Assembly (NCBI GenBank): GCA_028753945.1
Contig: JAPNXP010000005.1
Coordinates: 4,588,001 to 4,652,000, forward strand
Direction of reading: 5' to 3'
DNA: 64,000 nt
From: Hexactinellida sp. DTS-2022
Taxonomy: Eukaryota > Porifera > Hexactinellida
Below are positions 10,987 to 21,740 of this stretch, piece by piece. Numbering within the stretch: the first letter of the stretch is position 1; each line of letters begins with the position of its first letter. The notes below the pieces were generated by a model. The model made no database searches and was not told the origin of the DNA. It worked only from the letters and a program-made list of their open reading frames with translations. The translations under genes were made by a program, and so were the position numbers.

Positions 10987-12525
10987 ATGATAAAGGAGCG
11001 TTTAATTTGTGAAGCTATCATCGAACTACAAATTCACTGTACAGAGGTATACGATAATCAGATCTATACAAAAGTACTGAGAATACCAGAGAGTGAGTAC
11101 AGACCTAGTATAGAGTATTTCCGTAGGTTAATAGAGAGAGAGTTAGATATACCGAGAGTATGTCAGCTGTCTCTCTCTGTAGCAGGTGTTCCTATGGACC
11201 CCCTTGAGACCATGCAGGAGTTCTGTTTGTCAGACCGAGTGTTTAAGAATCCTAACCCCATTGCCCTACAGTACTACACAACTAGTCTAAACTTGAAAGA
11301 ACTTTCTACTATTCTAGACAATATTGATACTGCAATTTCTCAAAAGAAAATAATGTCTCTTAATTCATTGTTACAAAGACTCATTACATTCCTACGTCAG
11401 GTTAATTGGGTATCAAAAGAAGCGACTGGTACAAAACTGTATATTAATTATTGCGGATTTCTAGAGAAATTAAAAAATTCTTTGATTTTCCAAACTGATC
11501 TATATTCAAGATTATATCATGATGCGAATAAACAAACATTGCTCGGTGTAATTCAATGTGTAATGGGAACAACATTAAGGTTTATTTGGTGTTTCGCTGG
11601 TGGTTGGGAGGATTGTCTGATATTATCGCACTATGATTTCCTTGGTGTAATCCTAAGAATTTTTAACATTGCAAATGAAGTCTTTACAATTCACATTTCT
11701 ATTCAAAGGGATACGAGTGATTTACTATACAGTTGTTTTGGGTTTTTCCAAATGATAGTTGAACAAAAAAGCATTGCAGTAGAATTTGGAAATAACGATA
11801 AGTTCTTGTCTGCCTCAAAAGATGCGCTTTTGTGTCAGTATTTCAATTGGGGTTCATTTGAACTGTGTCTCCAATCGCTAATTTTCTTTTGTATTTCCAT
11901 TCATTCACTCGAGTCTACCAAATTTTACATCAGTGGAATATACACTGAAATTCTCAATCATTTTGTTAAAGTGAAATATTTTAATTCTAACAACACATTC
12001 TATCGTATTCTCTACAATGTTAACCTAATTACGCTAAATGCTCTCCGAAGACCTGGCTTAATATTAGACAGTGATACCATCGAAAAAACTTCTATGCTTA
12101 TGTACAACTTTACAAAAAATGTATCAGTTGAAAATATAATTCAGTATGAAGACAATCATAATACAAGTTGGAATATTATAGAATACTTTGTTGCTTTCTT
12201 CTTTGTCCCGACTAACTCTCCTCTAGGCAGAATAATGTTAAATCAAACCGGGAATGAGAACAATTGTATTATTGAGAGCTACTTCGGGATCGCAAACCTT
12301 GTGTTAGAAGTGTTGTTTAGACAGAAGAAACACAGAAAACAGATGCTGGCAGAGAAATTATTGGAGCTATTAGTCATTGCACACTGGAGACGAGGCGGCT
12401 TATACAGTAAAGTCAGACTGTATTTCCCAAATGAATATTTTCCAGTGCCTTCATTGCATGATATAGCAGCTATCAGTGCATTCTGCGCTGGACTAGGTGA
12501 TTACTCGGAATTAATGCATTCCTAA
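10987..12525 (+). CDS. Unknown-family protein, paralogue 1 (possible ubiquitin-like N-terminus)
   Basis: Seen: 512 residues from the ATG at 10987; the frame extends a little further 5' only with a non-ATG start. Residues about 15-108 have the order strand hairpin, helix (YFRRLIERELDIP), strand (QLSLSVAGVPM), turn, which resembles a beta-grasp (ubiquitin-like) fold. The remainder is predicted-helical with many Leu/Ile/Phe and no recognised catalytic motif. The C-terminus has VPSLHDIAAISAFCAGLGD. No introns, signal peptide or clear membrane span. DNA at 11082-11308 is identical or nearly so to paralogues 2 and 3 while the rest is strongly diverged. I do not recognise the family; a Ubl plus armadillo-like helical protein is a structural guess. 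Confidence 0.75.
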   Translation: MIKERLICEAIIELQIHCTEVYDNQIYTKVLRIPESEYRPSIEYFRRLIERELDIPRVCQLSLSVAGVPMDPLETMQEFCLSDRVFKNPNPIALQYYTTSLNLKELSTILDNIDTAISQKKIMSLNSLLQRLITFLRQVNWVSKEATGTKLYINYCGFLEKLKNSLIFQTDLYSRLYHDANKQTLLGVIQCVMGTTLRFIWCFAGGWEDCLILSHYDFLGVILRIFNIANEVFTIHISIQRDTSDLLYSCFGFFQMIVEQKSIAVEFGNNDKFLSASKDALLCQYFNWGSFELCLQSLIFFCISIHSLESTKFYISGIYTEILNHFVKVKYFNSNNTFYRILYNVNLITLNALRRPGLILDSDTIEKTSMLMYNFTKNVSVENIIQYEDNHNTSWNIIEYFVAFFFVPTNSPLGRIMLNQTGNENNCIIESYFGIANLVLEVLFRQKKHRKQMLAEKLLELLVIAHWRRGGLYSKVRLYFPNEYFPVPSLHDIAAISAFCAGLGDYSELMHS

Positions 12526-13002
12526 TGTACCACTCTGTTCCTACTTGTGTAACTTGTGTTTTTCTATTATGTACACGGTATCTGTTATTGAATAATTGTT
12601 ATTTTAAAACTTTTTCTGTTTAGTCAAGGATGGGGTTGGTTGACACACACATGAATTTATAACAAGTGTAGTTTGTCGTTGAAATATCAATTTTTATTAT
12701 TGAAAAAATAATTATATTTAATAAATAATCCCATAAACTTTAACCAGGCTTGGTCTTAATCAATTCAGGAGAACTATCGTTCTGAAATTATTCTATATTT
12801 ACAATTATAATAAATGATCATATTGGTTTAAATTAAGAATTCGATAAGTATACCGTTACTGTCGTTATGCATATCTAATTTAGAGTTGGTAATCATGCTA
12901 CGTTGTAAATTTAATTACAATAATTAATAAGCCACAATTTCTATAGGAGCTGACTTATTCAATGTTTCTATAAATTGGGCTATTTTATATTAATTTTTAA
13001 AG
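12526..13002. other. Intergenic, nothing recognised
   Basis: AT-rich spacer between paralogues 1 and 2 with no open frame or repeat that I can support. The 3' UTR of paralogue 1 and the promoter of paralogue 2 must lie here. Confidence 0.5.
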
Positions 13003-14580
13003 ATGATGCACTCAGACTTAGAAAAAGAACCCGTAATAGATCTGTATATATACTGTACTGAATTATACGAGAGTCAGATTTACACAGTATTACTGAAAAT
13101 ACCAGAGAGTGAGTACAGACCTAGTATAGAGTATTTCCGTAGGTTAATAGAGAGAGAGTTAGATATACCGAGAGTATGTCAGCTGTCTCTCTCTGTAGCA
13201 GGTGTTCCTATGGACCCCCTTGAGACCATGCAGGAGTTCTGTTTGTCAGACCGAGTGTTTAAGAATCCTAACCCCATTGCCCTACAGTACTACACAACTA
13301 GTCTAAACTTGAAAGAACTTTCTAAACTATTGATACGAATTGGCAGTACTATAAGTGATGGAGATATTACAGCTCTTTACATATTAATTCAAGAGCTCGT
13401 TGCATTTATGAATCAGATAAGTTGGATATCGAAAGAGGCTCTCGGTACAACTTTATTTATTGTGAGAAATGGAATTATGCAAAGACTTAGACGAGCGTTA
13501 ATTGTTCTGAACAAAAAGTTAGAAAGTTTGCTTAAAAATGAAGAATCTATAGACTCAAATGTACAGATTCGAGTTATTATGAAATGTTTATCGGCCATTA
13601 CCAGTTTATTTGGATGTTTAGGAGGTAAATGGGAGTTTCTCGTATTTGTATCAGAGTTAGGAGTAGTTGGTGAATTCCTAAGAACTATTTTAATCGCCAA
13701 CAAAGAATTTGTAATTAAATCGATGCATCAAGAATCGAGAGACCTTCTACACAGTTGTTATGAAATAACTCAGATGGTTATTGAATTAAAGGGAGTTGCT
13801 TTATTATTGGGAACTGATCAACAATTTTTATTGATTTTAAAAGATACTTTGTTAGGGAAACATCTAGAATGGATGCCAAAAGCAATTATCTGTCAAAAAT
13901 CAAATGACTATGACCGTTGTCTCCAATCTGTGATATTTTTCTATATGTCTTACCATACGGTCCCTTCTGTTTTGCTGTACAATACTGGAGTATATGCTGA
14001 ATTACTCAATCACTTTGTGAATGAGTCCCTAACTTATAGCATTTTTGTGAAGTGTTCACATTACAATGTCAATATGACAATACTAAATGCGTTAAGAACG
14101 CCTAATTTAGTTGATCCATGTGGCGATTTCTGTAAAAGTGCTGCTAGGCATTTCGACACTTTTCTACAAAATGTATCTCCTTACAGTATAATTAAATACG
14201 ACGAGGTTTGTGGTGTAGTGTGGGAAGTTATGGAGTGTTTCGTAGCATTCTTCTTCATTCCTTCCAATTCAATTCTGGGTAAGATTAGAACTGGAGAGGG
14301 ATCTGATGAGATTGTTGATCGCTACTATAGAATGGCTTTTTTCGTATTGGAAGTGCTTCTGAGGCAGGAGAGACACAGGAACAAGATTATAGCTGAGGAT
14401 CTCATAGACCTCTTGATCGTAGCTCATTGGAGAACACACGAGAGCACTAGTATATACAATATGCTGAAGATATACTTCCCACACCTGGTGTACTACCCAG
14501 TTCCTTCGTTGCACGATATAGCAGCTGTGAGTGCGTTCTGCGCGGGCCTGGGAGATTTCTCAGATCTCATCTGCTCTTAA
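13003..14580 (+). CDS. Unknown-family protein, paralogue 2
   Basis: Seen: 525 residues from ATG 13003, single exon. It has the same layout as paralogue 1: possible ubiquitin-like residues about 10-108, a diverged helical middle, and a conserved C-terminal part with FFVLEVLLRQERHRNKIIAE and a final AAVSAFCAGLGD segment. The first 30 residues differ from paralogues 1 and 3, but the 227 bp at 13098-13324 are the same as in paralogue 1. From about 14220 to the stop and some 60 bp beyond, the DNA nearly matches paralogue 3, which faces it tail to tail. Function unknown. The preserved frame despite high divergence in the middle argues for selection on the protein. Confidence 0.78.
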   Translation: MMHSDLEKEPVIDLYIYCTELYESQIYTVLLKIPESEYRPSIEYFRRLIERELDIPRVCQLSLSVAGVPMDPLETMQEFCLSDRVFKNPNPIALQYYTTSLNLKELSKLLIRIGSTISDGDITALYILIQELVAFMNQISWISKEALGTTLFIVRNGIMQRLRRALIVLNKKLESLLKNEESIDSNVQIRVIMKCLSAITSLFGCLGGKWEFLVFVSELGVVGEFLRTILIANKEFVIKSMHQESRDLLHSCYEITQMVIELKGVALLLGTDQQFLLILKDTLLGKHLEWMPKAIICQKSNDYDRCLQSVIFFYMSYHTVPSVLLYNTGVYAELLNHFVNESLTYSIFVKCSHYNVNMTILNALRTPNLVDPCGDFCKSAARHFDTFLQNVSPYSIIKYDEVCGVVWEVMECFVAFFFIPSNSILGKIRTGEGSDEIVDRYYRMAFFVLEVLLRQERHRNKIIAEDLIDLLIVAHWRTHESTSIYNMLKIYFPHLVYYPVPSLHDIAAVSAFCAGLGDFSDLICS

Positions 14581-15476
14581 CTGTCTCATGCAGGGAATGC
14601 AGCCTTGATAGTTACTTTGCTAACTTTTATTTATTATTTATTGTTGTTGTTGAGAATGTTATTCAAATTAACATTTGAATCATTTTGATTGTATCTACTA
14701 TGTAGTGGGCTAGTTACTGCTTTGGTATATCCCAAAACAGAGTTTTATTAAGTTTATAGGTCACCAGTATATTTGTTCATACCCAATGATAGAAGTTAGG
14801 CAGTAACGTCTAGAAATAATAACGAACAAAATCCACGAAGCGTGCTTTGTAAATGATGAACCGAAATTGTTGTCTGTTTGTTATTATAAAGTGATAGAGT
14901 GATAAAAACTGAATTATTATTGGAGATAGAGAGTAACTTCCATTTGATATAATAGGGAATTTAAGTATGCTCAACGCGAATTTCGCATTTAATATTGTAT
15001 AATATGAAAACTTATTGTTGTGTACAAAAGGGGTAACAATTTATTAAAAATTAAAAATGAACCTAGAGTCTAGCTTCCAACGGGTTTTATAGGTAAACAA
15101 GTATGCTGAACACAAATTTAATTTTTTGAAATTTATAATATGAATATTTATAGTTATGAGTGACCATTGAAAGCGAGACTGTAGTGGTTGAGTGATCTGT
15201 CGCGAAGCGACCAAGACCGAAGGGCTCGTAAATTACTTAAACACAATCATTGTATGTGTGTTTGTTTGGCCATAACTGATTGAATAGCATATTTATCATA
15301 GTAAGCTGAAAGCAGGACCAATATGAAATTCATAAAAAATAAGTCTAAATATTAATTGAATAACAGCTAAACTCAAGGCATAAAATATATTGGGAACATA
15401 ATCTCAACAAGAACAATAAATAATAAATAAAAGTTAGCAAAGTAACTATCAAGACTGCATTCCCTGCATGAGACCG
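14581..15476. other. Spacer between convergent paralogues 2 and 3
   Basis: The first about 65 bp and last about 75 bp are inverted copies of each other (shared 3' UTR, including GCAGGGAATGCAG and GTTACTTTGCTAAC). The middle holds one degenerate copy of the 141-bp Helitron-internal unit at about 15055-15130 and a Helitron-like 3' end, with a GTCGCGAAGCGAC hairpin and final CTCG, ending at 15228 and followed by T. The 5' end of that element is not clear. Confidence 0.6.
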
Positions 15477-17036
15477 TTAAGAGCAGATGAGATCTGAGAA
15501 ATCTCCCAGGCCCGCGCAGAACGCACTCACAGCTGCTATATCGTGCAATGAAGGAACTGGGTAGTACACCAGGTGTGGGAAGTATATCTTCAGCATATTG
15601 TATATACTAGTGCTCTCGTGTGTTCTCCAATGAGCTACGATCAAGAGGTCAATGAGATCCTCAGCTATAATCTTGTTCCTGTGTCTCTCCTGCCTCAGAA
15701 GCACTTCCAATACGAAAAAAGCCATTCTATAGTAGCGATCAACAATCTCATCAGATCCCTCTAGAGTTCTAATCTTACCCAGAATTGAATTGGAAGGAAT
15801 GAAGAAGAATGCCACGAAACACTCCATAACTTCCCACACTACACAATGATCATCTTCATGTTGAACAATATCGTTTATGGATACATTTTGTAAAAAGGTA
15901 TGAATAAATCTAGAAGCTACTTGGAGGAAATCACAGCAGAAACAACAAATATTTGGGGTCCTTAGCGCATTAAGTACCATCATACCCACATTGTAATAAT
16001 GAGACTTTATGCCATCATTCATGATGTGACAGTCAGCATCATTCATGAAGTAATTAACAAATTCGGTATATACGCCAGTATTTGCGAGTTGAGTTGAAGG
16101 AACTGTATGGTAAGAGATAGAAAACATAATGACCGAAACGAGGCAAAAATCAATGGGTTGCCAAATAGAGAAATTTTCATATTTACAAATTTCTTTTAGT
16201 AACAGCAAAAATTGTTGATCTGTTCCTAATCTTAAAGAATATCTTTTTAATTCAATTATCATTTGGAAGATTCCGTAGCAATTGTGGTTGAGAATAATAG
16301 ATTTTTCAGGCATGGATTTATTCACAAATGTATTGTTGGCGATTGAAAAAGTTCTTAGGAATTCATCAACCAGTCCCAATTCTGACAAATATAATAGAAA
16401 TTCCAAACTACCTCCTAAACCCCAGAGGAAGTTCAAAATGGATGACAGACATCTCATAACATATCGTAACTGTTCAGTTGAGTCGATAGGTTTATTTTGA
16501 TTTAGCAAATTTTCTAACTTTGAGTTGAGAAGAATTAACATACTCTTAAGTTTCTTTATGTATCCAATTCTTACAAGAAATAATGTTGTCCCAACAACCT
16601 TTTTTGAGATCCAACTTACCTGCCTAACAAATCTGGTGAGTATTTGGATTTGTCTGTAAAAACTATTGATTGTACAGTCTTTCAAATCATTGTTACTATT
16701 TTGTTCAAGTATGTCAGAAAGTTCTTTCAAGTTTAGACTAGTTGTGTAGTACTGTAGGGCAATGGGGTTAGGATTCTTAAACACTCGGTCTGACAAACAG
16801 AACTCCTGCATGGTCTCAAGGGGGTCCATAGGAACACCTGCTACAGAGAGAGACAGCTGACATACTCTCGGTATATCTAACTCTCTCTCTATTAACCTAC
16901 GGAAATACTCTATACTAGGTCTGTACTCACTCTCTGGGATTCTCAGTACTTTTGTATAGATCTGATTATCGTATACCTCTGTACAGCGAATATACAATAC
17001 GAATACGGTATCTCCATCTAATTCTGTTTGTATCAT
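15477..17036 (-). CDS. Unknown-family protein, paralogue 3 (inverted)
   Basis: Seen: 519 residues from the ATG at 17036; a longer frame to 17099 would need a non-ATG start and adds hydrophobic residues absent from the paralogues, so I choose 17036. The N-terminal block (residues about 15-108) equals paralogue 1 almost base for base (C-T-E-V-Y-D-N-Q onward). The C-terminal about 120 residues equal paralogue 2 almost base for base. The middle (about 110-395) is related to paralogue 2 but clearly diverged. Single exon, minus strand, convergent with paralogue 2. The mosaic of two donor relationships in one gene is the main oddity. Function not recognised. Confidence 0.78.
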   Translation of the reverse strand: MIQTELDGDTVFVLYIRCTEVYDNQIYTKVLRIPESEYRPSIEYFRRLIERELDIPRVCQLSLSVAGVPMDPLETMQEFCLSDRVFKNPNPIALQYYTTSLNLKELSDILEQNSNNDLKDCTINSFYRQIQILTRFVRQVSWISKKVVGTTLFLVRIGYIKKLKSMLILLNSKLENLLNQNKPIDSTEQLRYVMRCLSSILNFLWGLGGSLEFLLYLSELGLVDEFLRTFSIANNTFVNKSMPEKSIILNHNCYGIFQMIIELKRYSLRLGTDQQFLLLLKEICKYENFSIWQPIDFCLVSVIMFSISYHTVPSTQLANTGVYTEFVNYFMNDADCHIMNDGIKSHYYNVGMMVLNALRTPNICCFCCDFLQVASRFIHTFLQNVSINDIVQHEDDHCVVWEVMECFVAFFFIPSNSILGKIRTLEGSDEIVDRYYRMAFFVLEVLLRQERHRNKIIAEDLIDLLIVAHWRTHESTSIYNMLKIYFPHLVYYPVPSLHDIAAVSAFCAGLGDFSDLICS

Positions 17037-17965
17037 AACAATAACAATATAATAAATGAAGTTATTGAAAAGACTTCGCAGTTTATCGTATTTATACACC
17101 TATTGATTCAAAGCATAATAAGAGTACGAGCCTTCGTACTATGAATATTTTGCATCATCGGTTGCGGTTTTAACTTATACGTAATAATAAAATAAAATAA
17201 GCTATCTTCATTGTCAATTTTGTGGTCAGATTAACTATTAATTAATAACACTATAAAATAGCCATAATAGCTAGTAGCATAGCCTACTCTGGAGACGCTG
17301 CATTAGTTAGAATTTTGAAGTTGTCATAAGTTAGAATCGTTGATTGTACTACTGTCACAAGTTAGAATTGATTGTTGCCACCACTGTCACAATTAAAATG
17401 TTTTTTTAACACTTTGAATTGCTGCATTTAAAAGGAATCCGAAATGTGATTGTCAAACCTAAACGGCATTCATGGCCTACTATATATACGGCTACACATG
17501 CTGCCGAATCATAAGAAAAAATAACATTCCAGTTTTGTAATTTTATTCTAGGCCAAACTATGCTTCCTATTGACATAATTTGCATTGTAATTGTATATAG
17601 GGTATCAACCATTGCGAGTCCAATGGAACCACTTTTGAGAATCTCAGATTTGTGGTTAAGCTGTTTAGGCGCCATTTAATGGTGACGGTAACAATTTATG
17701 CTAAAATGCAAAAAATTTCAAATATCATAAATTTCATTTTCTTCCTACTTTTTAATAATTAAATAACAGGAATACTAAAATAGGGATTTATTTCATACCC
17801 CAAAGGCTACTAAATCACAAAATGGCGACATTCTAAAAATTCTAAAAATTTGTAAACCAACCACATGCTAAAATACAAGTAGTAGCCGAGTTACAACTTA
17901 CTATTTTCGTTTATAAAACGTATATAATTGCTGGTTTATCTATATTCATTCTCATTATATATTAG

Positions 17966-19540
17966 AAAAACCCCTCACAGACGGGATGGGAGTGTGCTCC
18001 TTCTGATTGCACTTGCCCAATGTTTAATTTAAGTAGAATTTCAATATTCAAATTACATTTATCTTAGTGTAATATAATTTAATCATTGTTTGAATTGTGA
18101 AGACTTCAAATGTTTAAATTAATTAAAGATTAATTAAAATTATTACAAATAGAAATTAGGTTACGTGTAGTATTTACGTTACTATTTTGAATAATATAAT
18201 TGACATCATCATCAACTTGTAAAATGTTCCAACTTCCAAGTGTTATCATTGCACTTGTATGAAACACATATTCACTTACAAATCAATCAATAACAAGTCA
18301 TTTATCTAGCAGATAGTAGGCTTATGTAATATGTTCTATAGTATTCAGTATAATATAGAGTAATTACAATATGGAGAAGATGGCTGATTTATGTAAATAA
18401 TCGTTAATAAAACGTAGAATTGATTAGCGACCTAATAATTTTAAATGATATATAGAAAGAACATCCTTAGGAGAATACAACCTTTATATTTTCAATAACT
18501 ATTCGAATTATTAAAGAGTCACTGGACCAGAATACAAATTTCGATATAACTGACGAACAAAAGCGAAATTGAGAAATCGGGCTTCGAGGTGATCATCTCC
18601 AGGAAATTCTATATCTACTGTCCAAATTTTAAATCTCTATCCCTAAAGGTTTAGTCAGGCCATCGCGTACGGCCGGCCGGCCGGCCGGAAGCCCGACAGA
18701 GGTAAATTCAATAGTGTCACTTATTAGTGTGCTTCTTCTAGTAAAAAACGTTATAGGGTCCTACTATAGTTTTATACTATAAGTGCACACTATTGAATTT
18801 ACCTCTGTCGGACTTCCGGCTGGCCGGCCGGCCGGCCGGCCGTACGTGATGGCCTGACTAAACCATTGGTGATAGAGATTTAAAATTTGGACTAGAGATA
18901 TAGAATTTTCTGGAGATGATCACCTCGAAGCCTGATTTCTCAATTTCGCTTTTGTTCGTCAGTTATATCGAAATTTGTATTCTGGTCCAGTGACTCTTTA
19001 ATAATTCGAATAGTTATTGAAAATATAGAGGTTGTATTCTCCTAAGGATGTTCTTTCTATATATCATTTAAAATTATTAGGTCGCTAATCAATTCTACGT
19101 TTTATTAACGATTATTTACATAAATCAGCCATCTTCTCCATATTGTAATTACTCTATAGTATACTCAATACAATACATATTACATAAGCCTAATCTGCTA
19201 GGATAATGACTGTTATTGATTGGTTTGTAAGTGAATATGTGTTTCATACAAGTGCAATTGAAACACTTGGAAGTTGGAATATTTTACAAGTTGATGATGA
19301 TGTCAATTTATTATTCAAGATAGTAACGTAAATACTAGCACGTATTCCTAATTTCTATTTGTAATAATTAATCTTTAATTAATTTAATTAAACATTTGAA
19401 GTCTTCACAATTCAAACATTAATTAAATTGTATTACATTAAGATGAAATGTAATTTGAATATTGAAATTCTAGTTAAATTAAACATTGGGGAAGTGTAAT
19501 CAGAAGGAGCACACTCCCATCCCGTCTGTGAGGGGTTTTT
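17966..19540. mobile_element. Foldback palindrome, arms about 750 bp
   Basis: Left arm 17966-18717 and right arm 18784-19540 are near-complete reverse complements. The outer ends read AAAAACCCCTCACAGACGGG. Near the centre sits a (GGCC) run that varies between the arms (18670-18690 against 18820-18843). The loop is about 66 bp. The loop sequence (about 18727-18780) recurs inverted just outside the right arm at 19541-19597. No coding capacity. Inferred: foldback-type element or inverted duplication inside the P-like relic. Confidence 0.85.
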
Positions 19541-19920
19541 AGTATAAAACTATAGTAGGACCCTACTATAACGTTTTTTACTAGAAGAAGCACACTAAAA
19601 ATGTATACAAAGTATATTAGTAAAATATTTTCATTTTCTCGTAGTTATTTTGGACTCGAATTGTATATATAGTATATTTGTGGTGTCATCATTAAATGGC
19701 GCCTAAACAGTTATCCAGAAATCTCAGATTCTCAAAAGTGGTTCCATTGGACTCGCAATGGTTGATTACCCCATATACAATGCAAATTATGCCAATAGGA
19801 ACCATAGTTTAGCCTAAAATATACATAATTACAAAACTGGACTCTTATTTTTTCTTATGATTCGGCAGCATGTGTAGCCGTATGTATATATGTTATTGGC
19901 AATATGAGAAATTGAGCATT

Positions 19921-20045
19921 TTGCATAATGTCCAGCAATATGCATAATGTCCAGCAATTTGCATAATGTCCAGCAATATGCATAATGTCCAGCAATTTGC
20001 ATAATGTCCAGACAATTTGCAAAATGTCCAGCAATATGCAAAGTA
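19921..20045 (+). repeat. 19-bp tandem satellite, alternating as a 38-bp dimer
   Basis: About six units of TGCATAATGTCCAGCAAT plus A or T, alternating A/T at the last base, so the real period is 38 bp for the first four units. Units 5 and 6 have an inserted A and a T-to-A change. This is not a CRISPR array: there are no unique spacers. Confidence 0.9.
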
Positions 20046-20469
20046 TCTTTCACATAGTGATAAATTTTTTGAGAATTGTTTATGTTGTTTGTTCGAACTT
20101 AATTGAAAACAATTAAATGTCTACTAAGGGGGGGCCGCCGGGACCCATCTGAAATTGTTGTATTTTACTATCCGGCTAAATTGAATTTATATTAATAATA
20201 CAGAGTGTAACAAGTATTAAATGCATATTGCCAATTTGATGTGACAGTATTATGCAAATTGTCTGGACATCATGCATATTGCTGGACATTATGCAAATTG
20301 TCTGGTTGGTATGATGGCATTATGCAAACGAGCCCTTCGGTCTCGGTCGCTTTGCGACAGATCGGTGCTACGCACCTCAAGTTAACGGCCAGTACGCGGC
20401 CTTACTCCTCACTAAACAATTGACTACATAGTTAGTAATATTTGTCATAGTTATATACTTATAATAAGC

Positions 20470-21130
20470 GTTGAAAGCTAGCTTCTAGGTTGATTTTGAA
20501 TTTTCATTAATTTGTTTACCTATTTGTGTAAACAACAACAACAAATATTCATATTACAAATTTATAATTGCGAAATTCGGGTTCAGCATACTTGTTTACC
20601 TATAATACCTGTTGAAAGCAAACTTCTAGGTTGATTTTGAAATTTCATTAATTTGTTTACCTATTTGTGTATACAACAACAACAAATATTCATATTATGA
20701 ATTTGTAATTGCGAAATTCGGGTTCAGCATACTTGTTTACCTATAATACCTGTTGAAAGCAAACTTCTAGGTTGATTTTGAAATTTCATTAATTTGTTTA
20801 CCTATTTGTGTATACAACAACAACAAATATTCATATTATAAATTTGTAAATGCGAAATTTCGAAATCAGCATACATATTTACCTATAATACCCGTTGTAA
20901 ACTAACTTCTAGCTTGATTTTGAATTTCTTTAATTTGTTTACCTATTTTGCGTAAACAACAACAACAAATATTCATATTGGAAATTTATATATGCGAAAT
21001 TCGGGTTCAGCATAATTGTTTACCTATAATACCCATTGAAAGCTAACTTCTAGGTTGATTTTGAATTTTCATTAATTTGTTTAATTATTTTGGGTAAACA
21101 ACAACAATAAATATTCATATTAGAAATTTA
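20470..21130 (+). repeat. 141-bp tandem array (about five units)
   Basis: Units begin with GTTGAAAGC(A/T)AACTTCTAGG or a close variant at 20470, 20611, 20752, about 20894 and about 21034, giving a period of 141-142 bp. Each has an ACAACAACAACAAATATTC stretch and GCGAAATTCGGGTTCAGCA. The last unit is broken by the MITE at 21141-21309. Single or few related units occur in other Helitron-like copies (about 37480-37745, 41510-41710, 15055-15130). Confidence 0.9.
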
Positions 21131-21140
21131 TAAGAGATAT

Positions 21141-21309
21141 CTTATATGTAGACCGTCTAGAAATAGACCAGGTTTTATTCCCTATACATTAGTATTACCC
21201 ATAAAAAGCATGGCAAGTGGTCTACAGAATTTATAGACGGTCTACAAATTTTTGGCTTATTTGTATGGGCTTTTATAGACCGTCTATTTCTAGACGGTCT
21301 ACATATAAG
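21141..21309. mobile_element. 169-bp MITE with 28-bp terminal inverted repeats
   Basis: The ends are exact inverted copies, starting CTTATATGTAGACCGTCTAG. Internal GACGGTCTAC motifs repeat the core. It lies inside the last 141-bp unit of the Helitron-like element. The flanks show no clear target-site duplication, so the superfamily is open. Confidence 0.8.
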
Positions 21310-21740
21310 GATGCTCAATTTATAAATTCGAAATTCGTATTCAGCATACTTGTTTACCTAGGTATTATAACATTTGTTTACCAATTATAACATTTGAAAG
21401 TTAGTTTATATCTCATATATTTTAATGAGGTTTCTATTCCCCCATCACTTTAATACAATCCGGACAAACAAACACACACACAACAATCGAGATTTAATAA
21501 TATAGATTGCTGGACATCATGCAAATTGTCTGGGTGGTAGGATGGCATTATGCAAATTGCTACAAAAACCAGCACTATGCATAATGCCCAGGCAATATGC
21601 AAATTGCTACAAAAACCAGCATTTTGCATATTGCCTGGGCATTATGCAAAATGCCCAGTTTCGCATATTGCCCATAACATATATAGTAGGCCATGGGAGC
21701 ATATATGTATTCTTATTTATGGAATTTTTATAAAAATTAT

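Larger units (their letters stand above)
20339..21506 (-). mobile_element. Helitron-like non-autonomous element, copy with expanded array
   Basis: Read on the minus strand: the 5' end TCTATATTATTAAATCTCG at 21506 is preceded by A, a microsatellite follows, then GTCCGGATTGTATTAAAGTG, an internal 141-bp tandem array, and a GC-rich 3' end with hairpins (GGTGCGTAGCACC and GTCGCAAAGCGAC) ending in CTCG at 20339, followed by T. Insertion between A and T, a 5' TC and a 3' hairpin near the end are Helitron hallmarks; CTCG instead of the usual CTRR is atypical. No replicase/helicase gene. Confidence 0.65.
17461..21690. mobile_element. P-like transposon relic carrying nested insertions
   Basis: The left terminal segment (17461-17692) and right terminal segment (19683-19890, resumed at about 21668-21695) are inverted copies of each other. 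Both match the terminal repeats of the P/THAP-type transposon at 26411-28803 (shared TTTAGGCGCCATTTAATG, CCATTGCGAGTCCAATGGAA and GTAGGCCATG). No transposase reading frame remains inside. The interior holds a foldback palindrome, and the right terminal repeat is split by a satellite-armed element that itself contains a Helitron-like element. Confidence 0.75.
19884..21690. mobile_element. Satellite-armed inverted element interrupted by a Helitron-like element
   Basis: The ends at 19884-19930 and about 21640-21690 are inverted copies (ATGTTATTGGCAATATG against ATGTTATGGGCAATATG, then GCATTTTGCATAATG in both). The arms are made of the 19-bp TGCATAATGTCCAGCAAT satellite in opposite orientations (19921-20045; 20240-20330; 21507-21660). 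The Helitron-like element 20339-21506 sits inside a satellite unit. The whole block interrupts the right terminal repeat of the P-like relic. Confidence 0.7.

Noticed and set aside
19921..20045. CRISPR-like array
   Set aside because: The repeats are directly adjacent without unique spacers, and the window is clearly nuclear eukaryotic DNA. The same holds for the TGATCA array at 22482-22633.
19829..20053. Open frame with HYANCWTLCKLLDIMHIAGH-type repeats
   Set aside because: It is the 19-bp satellite read in one frame; no gene signals.
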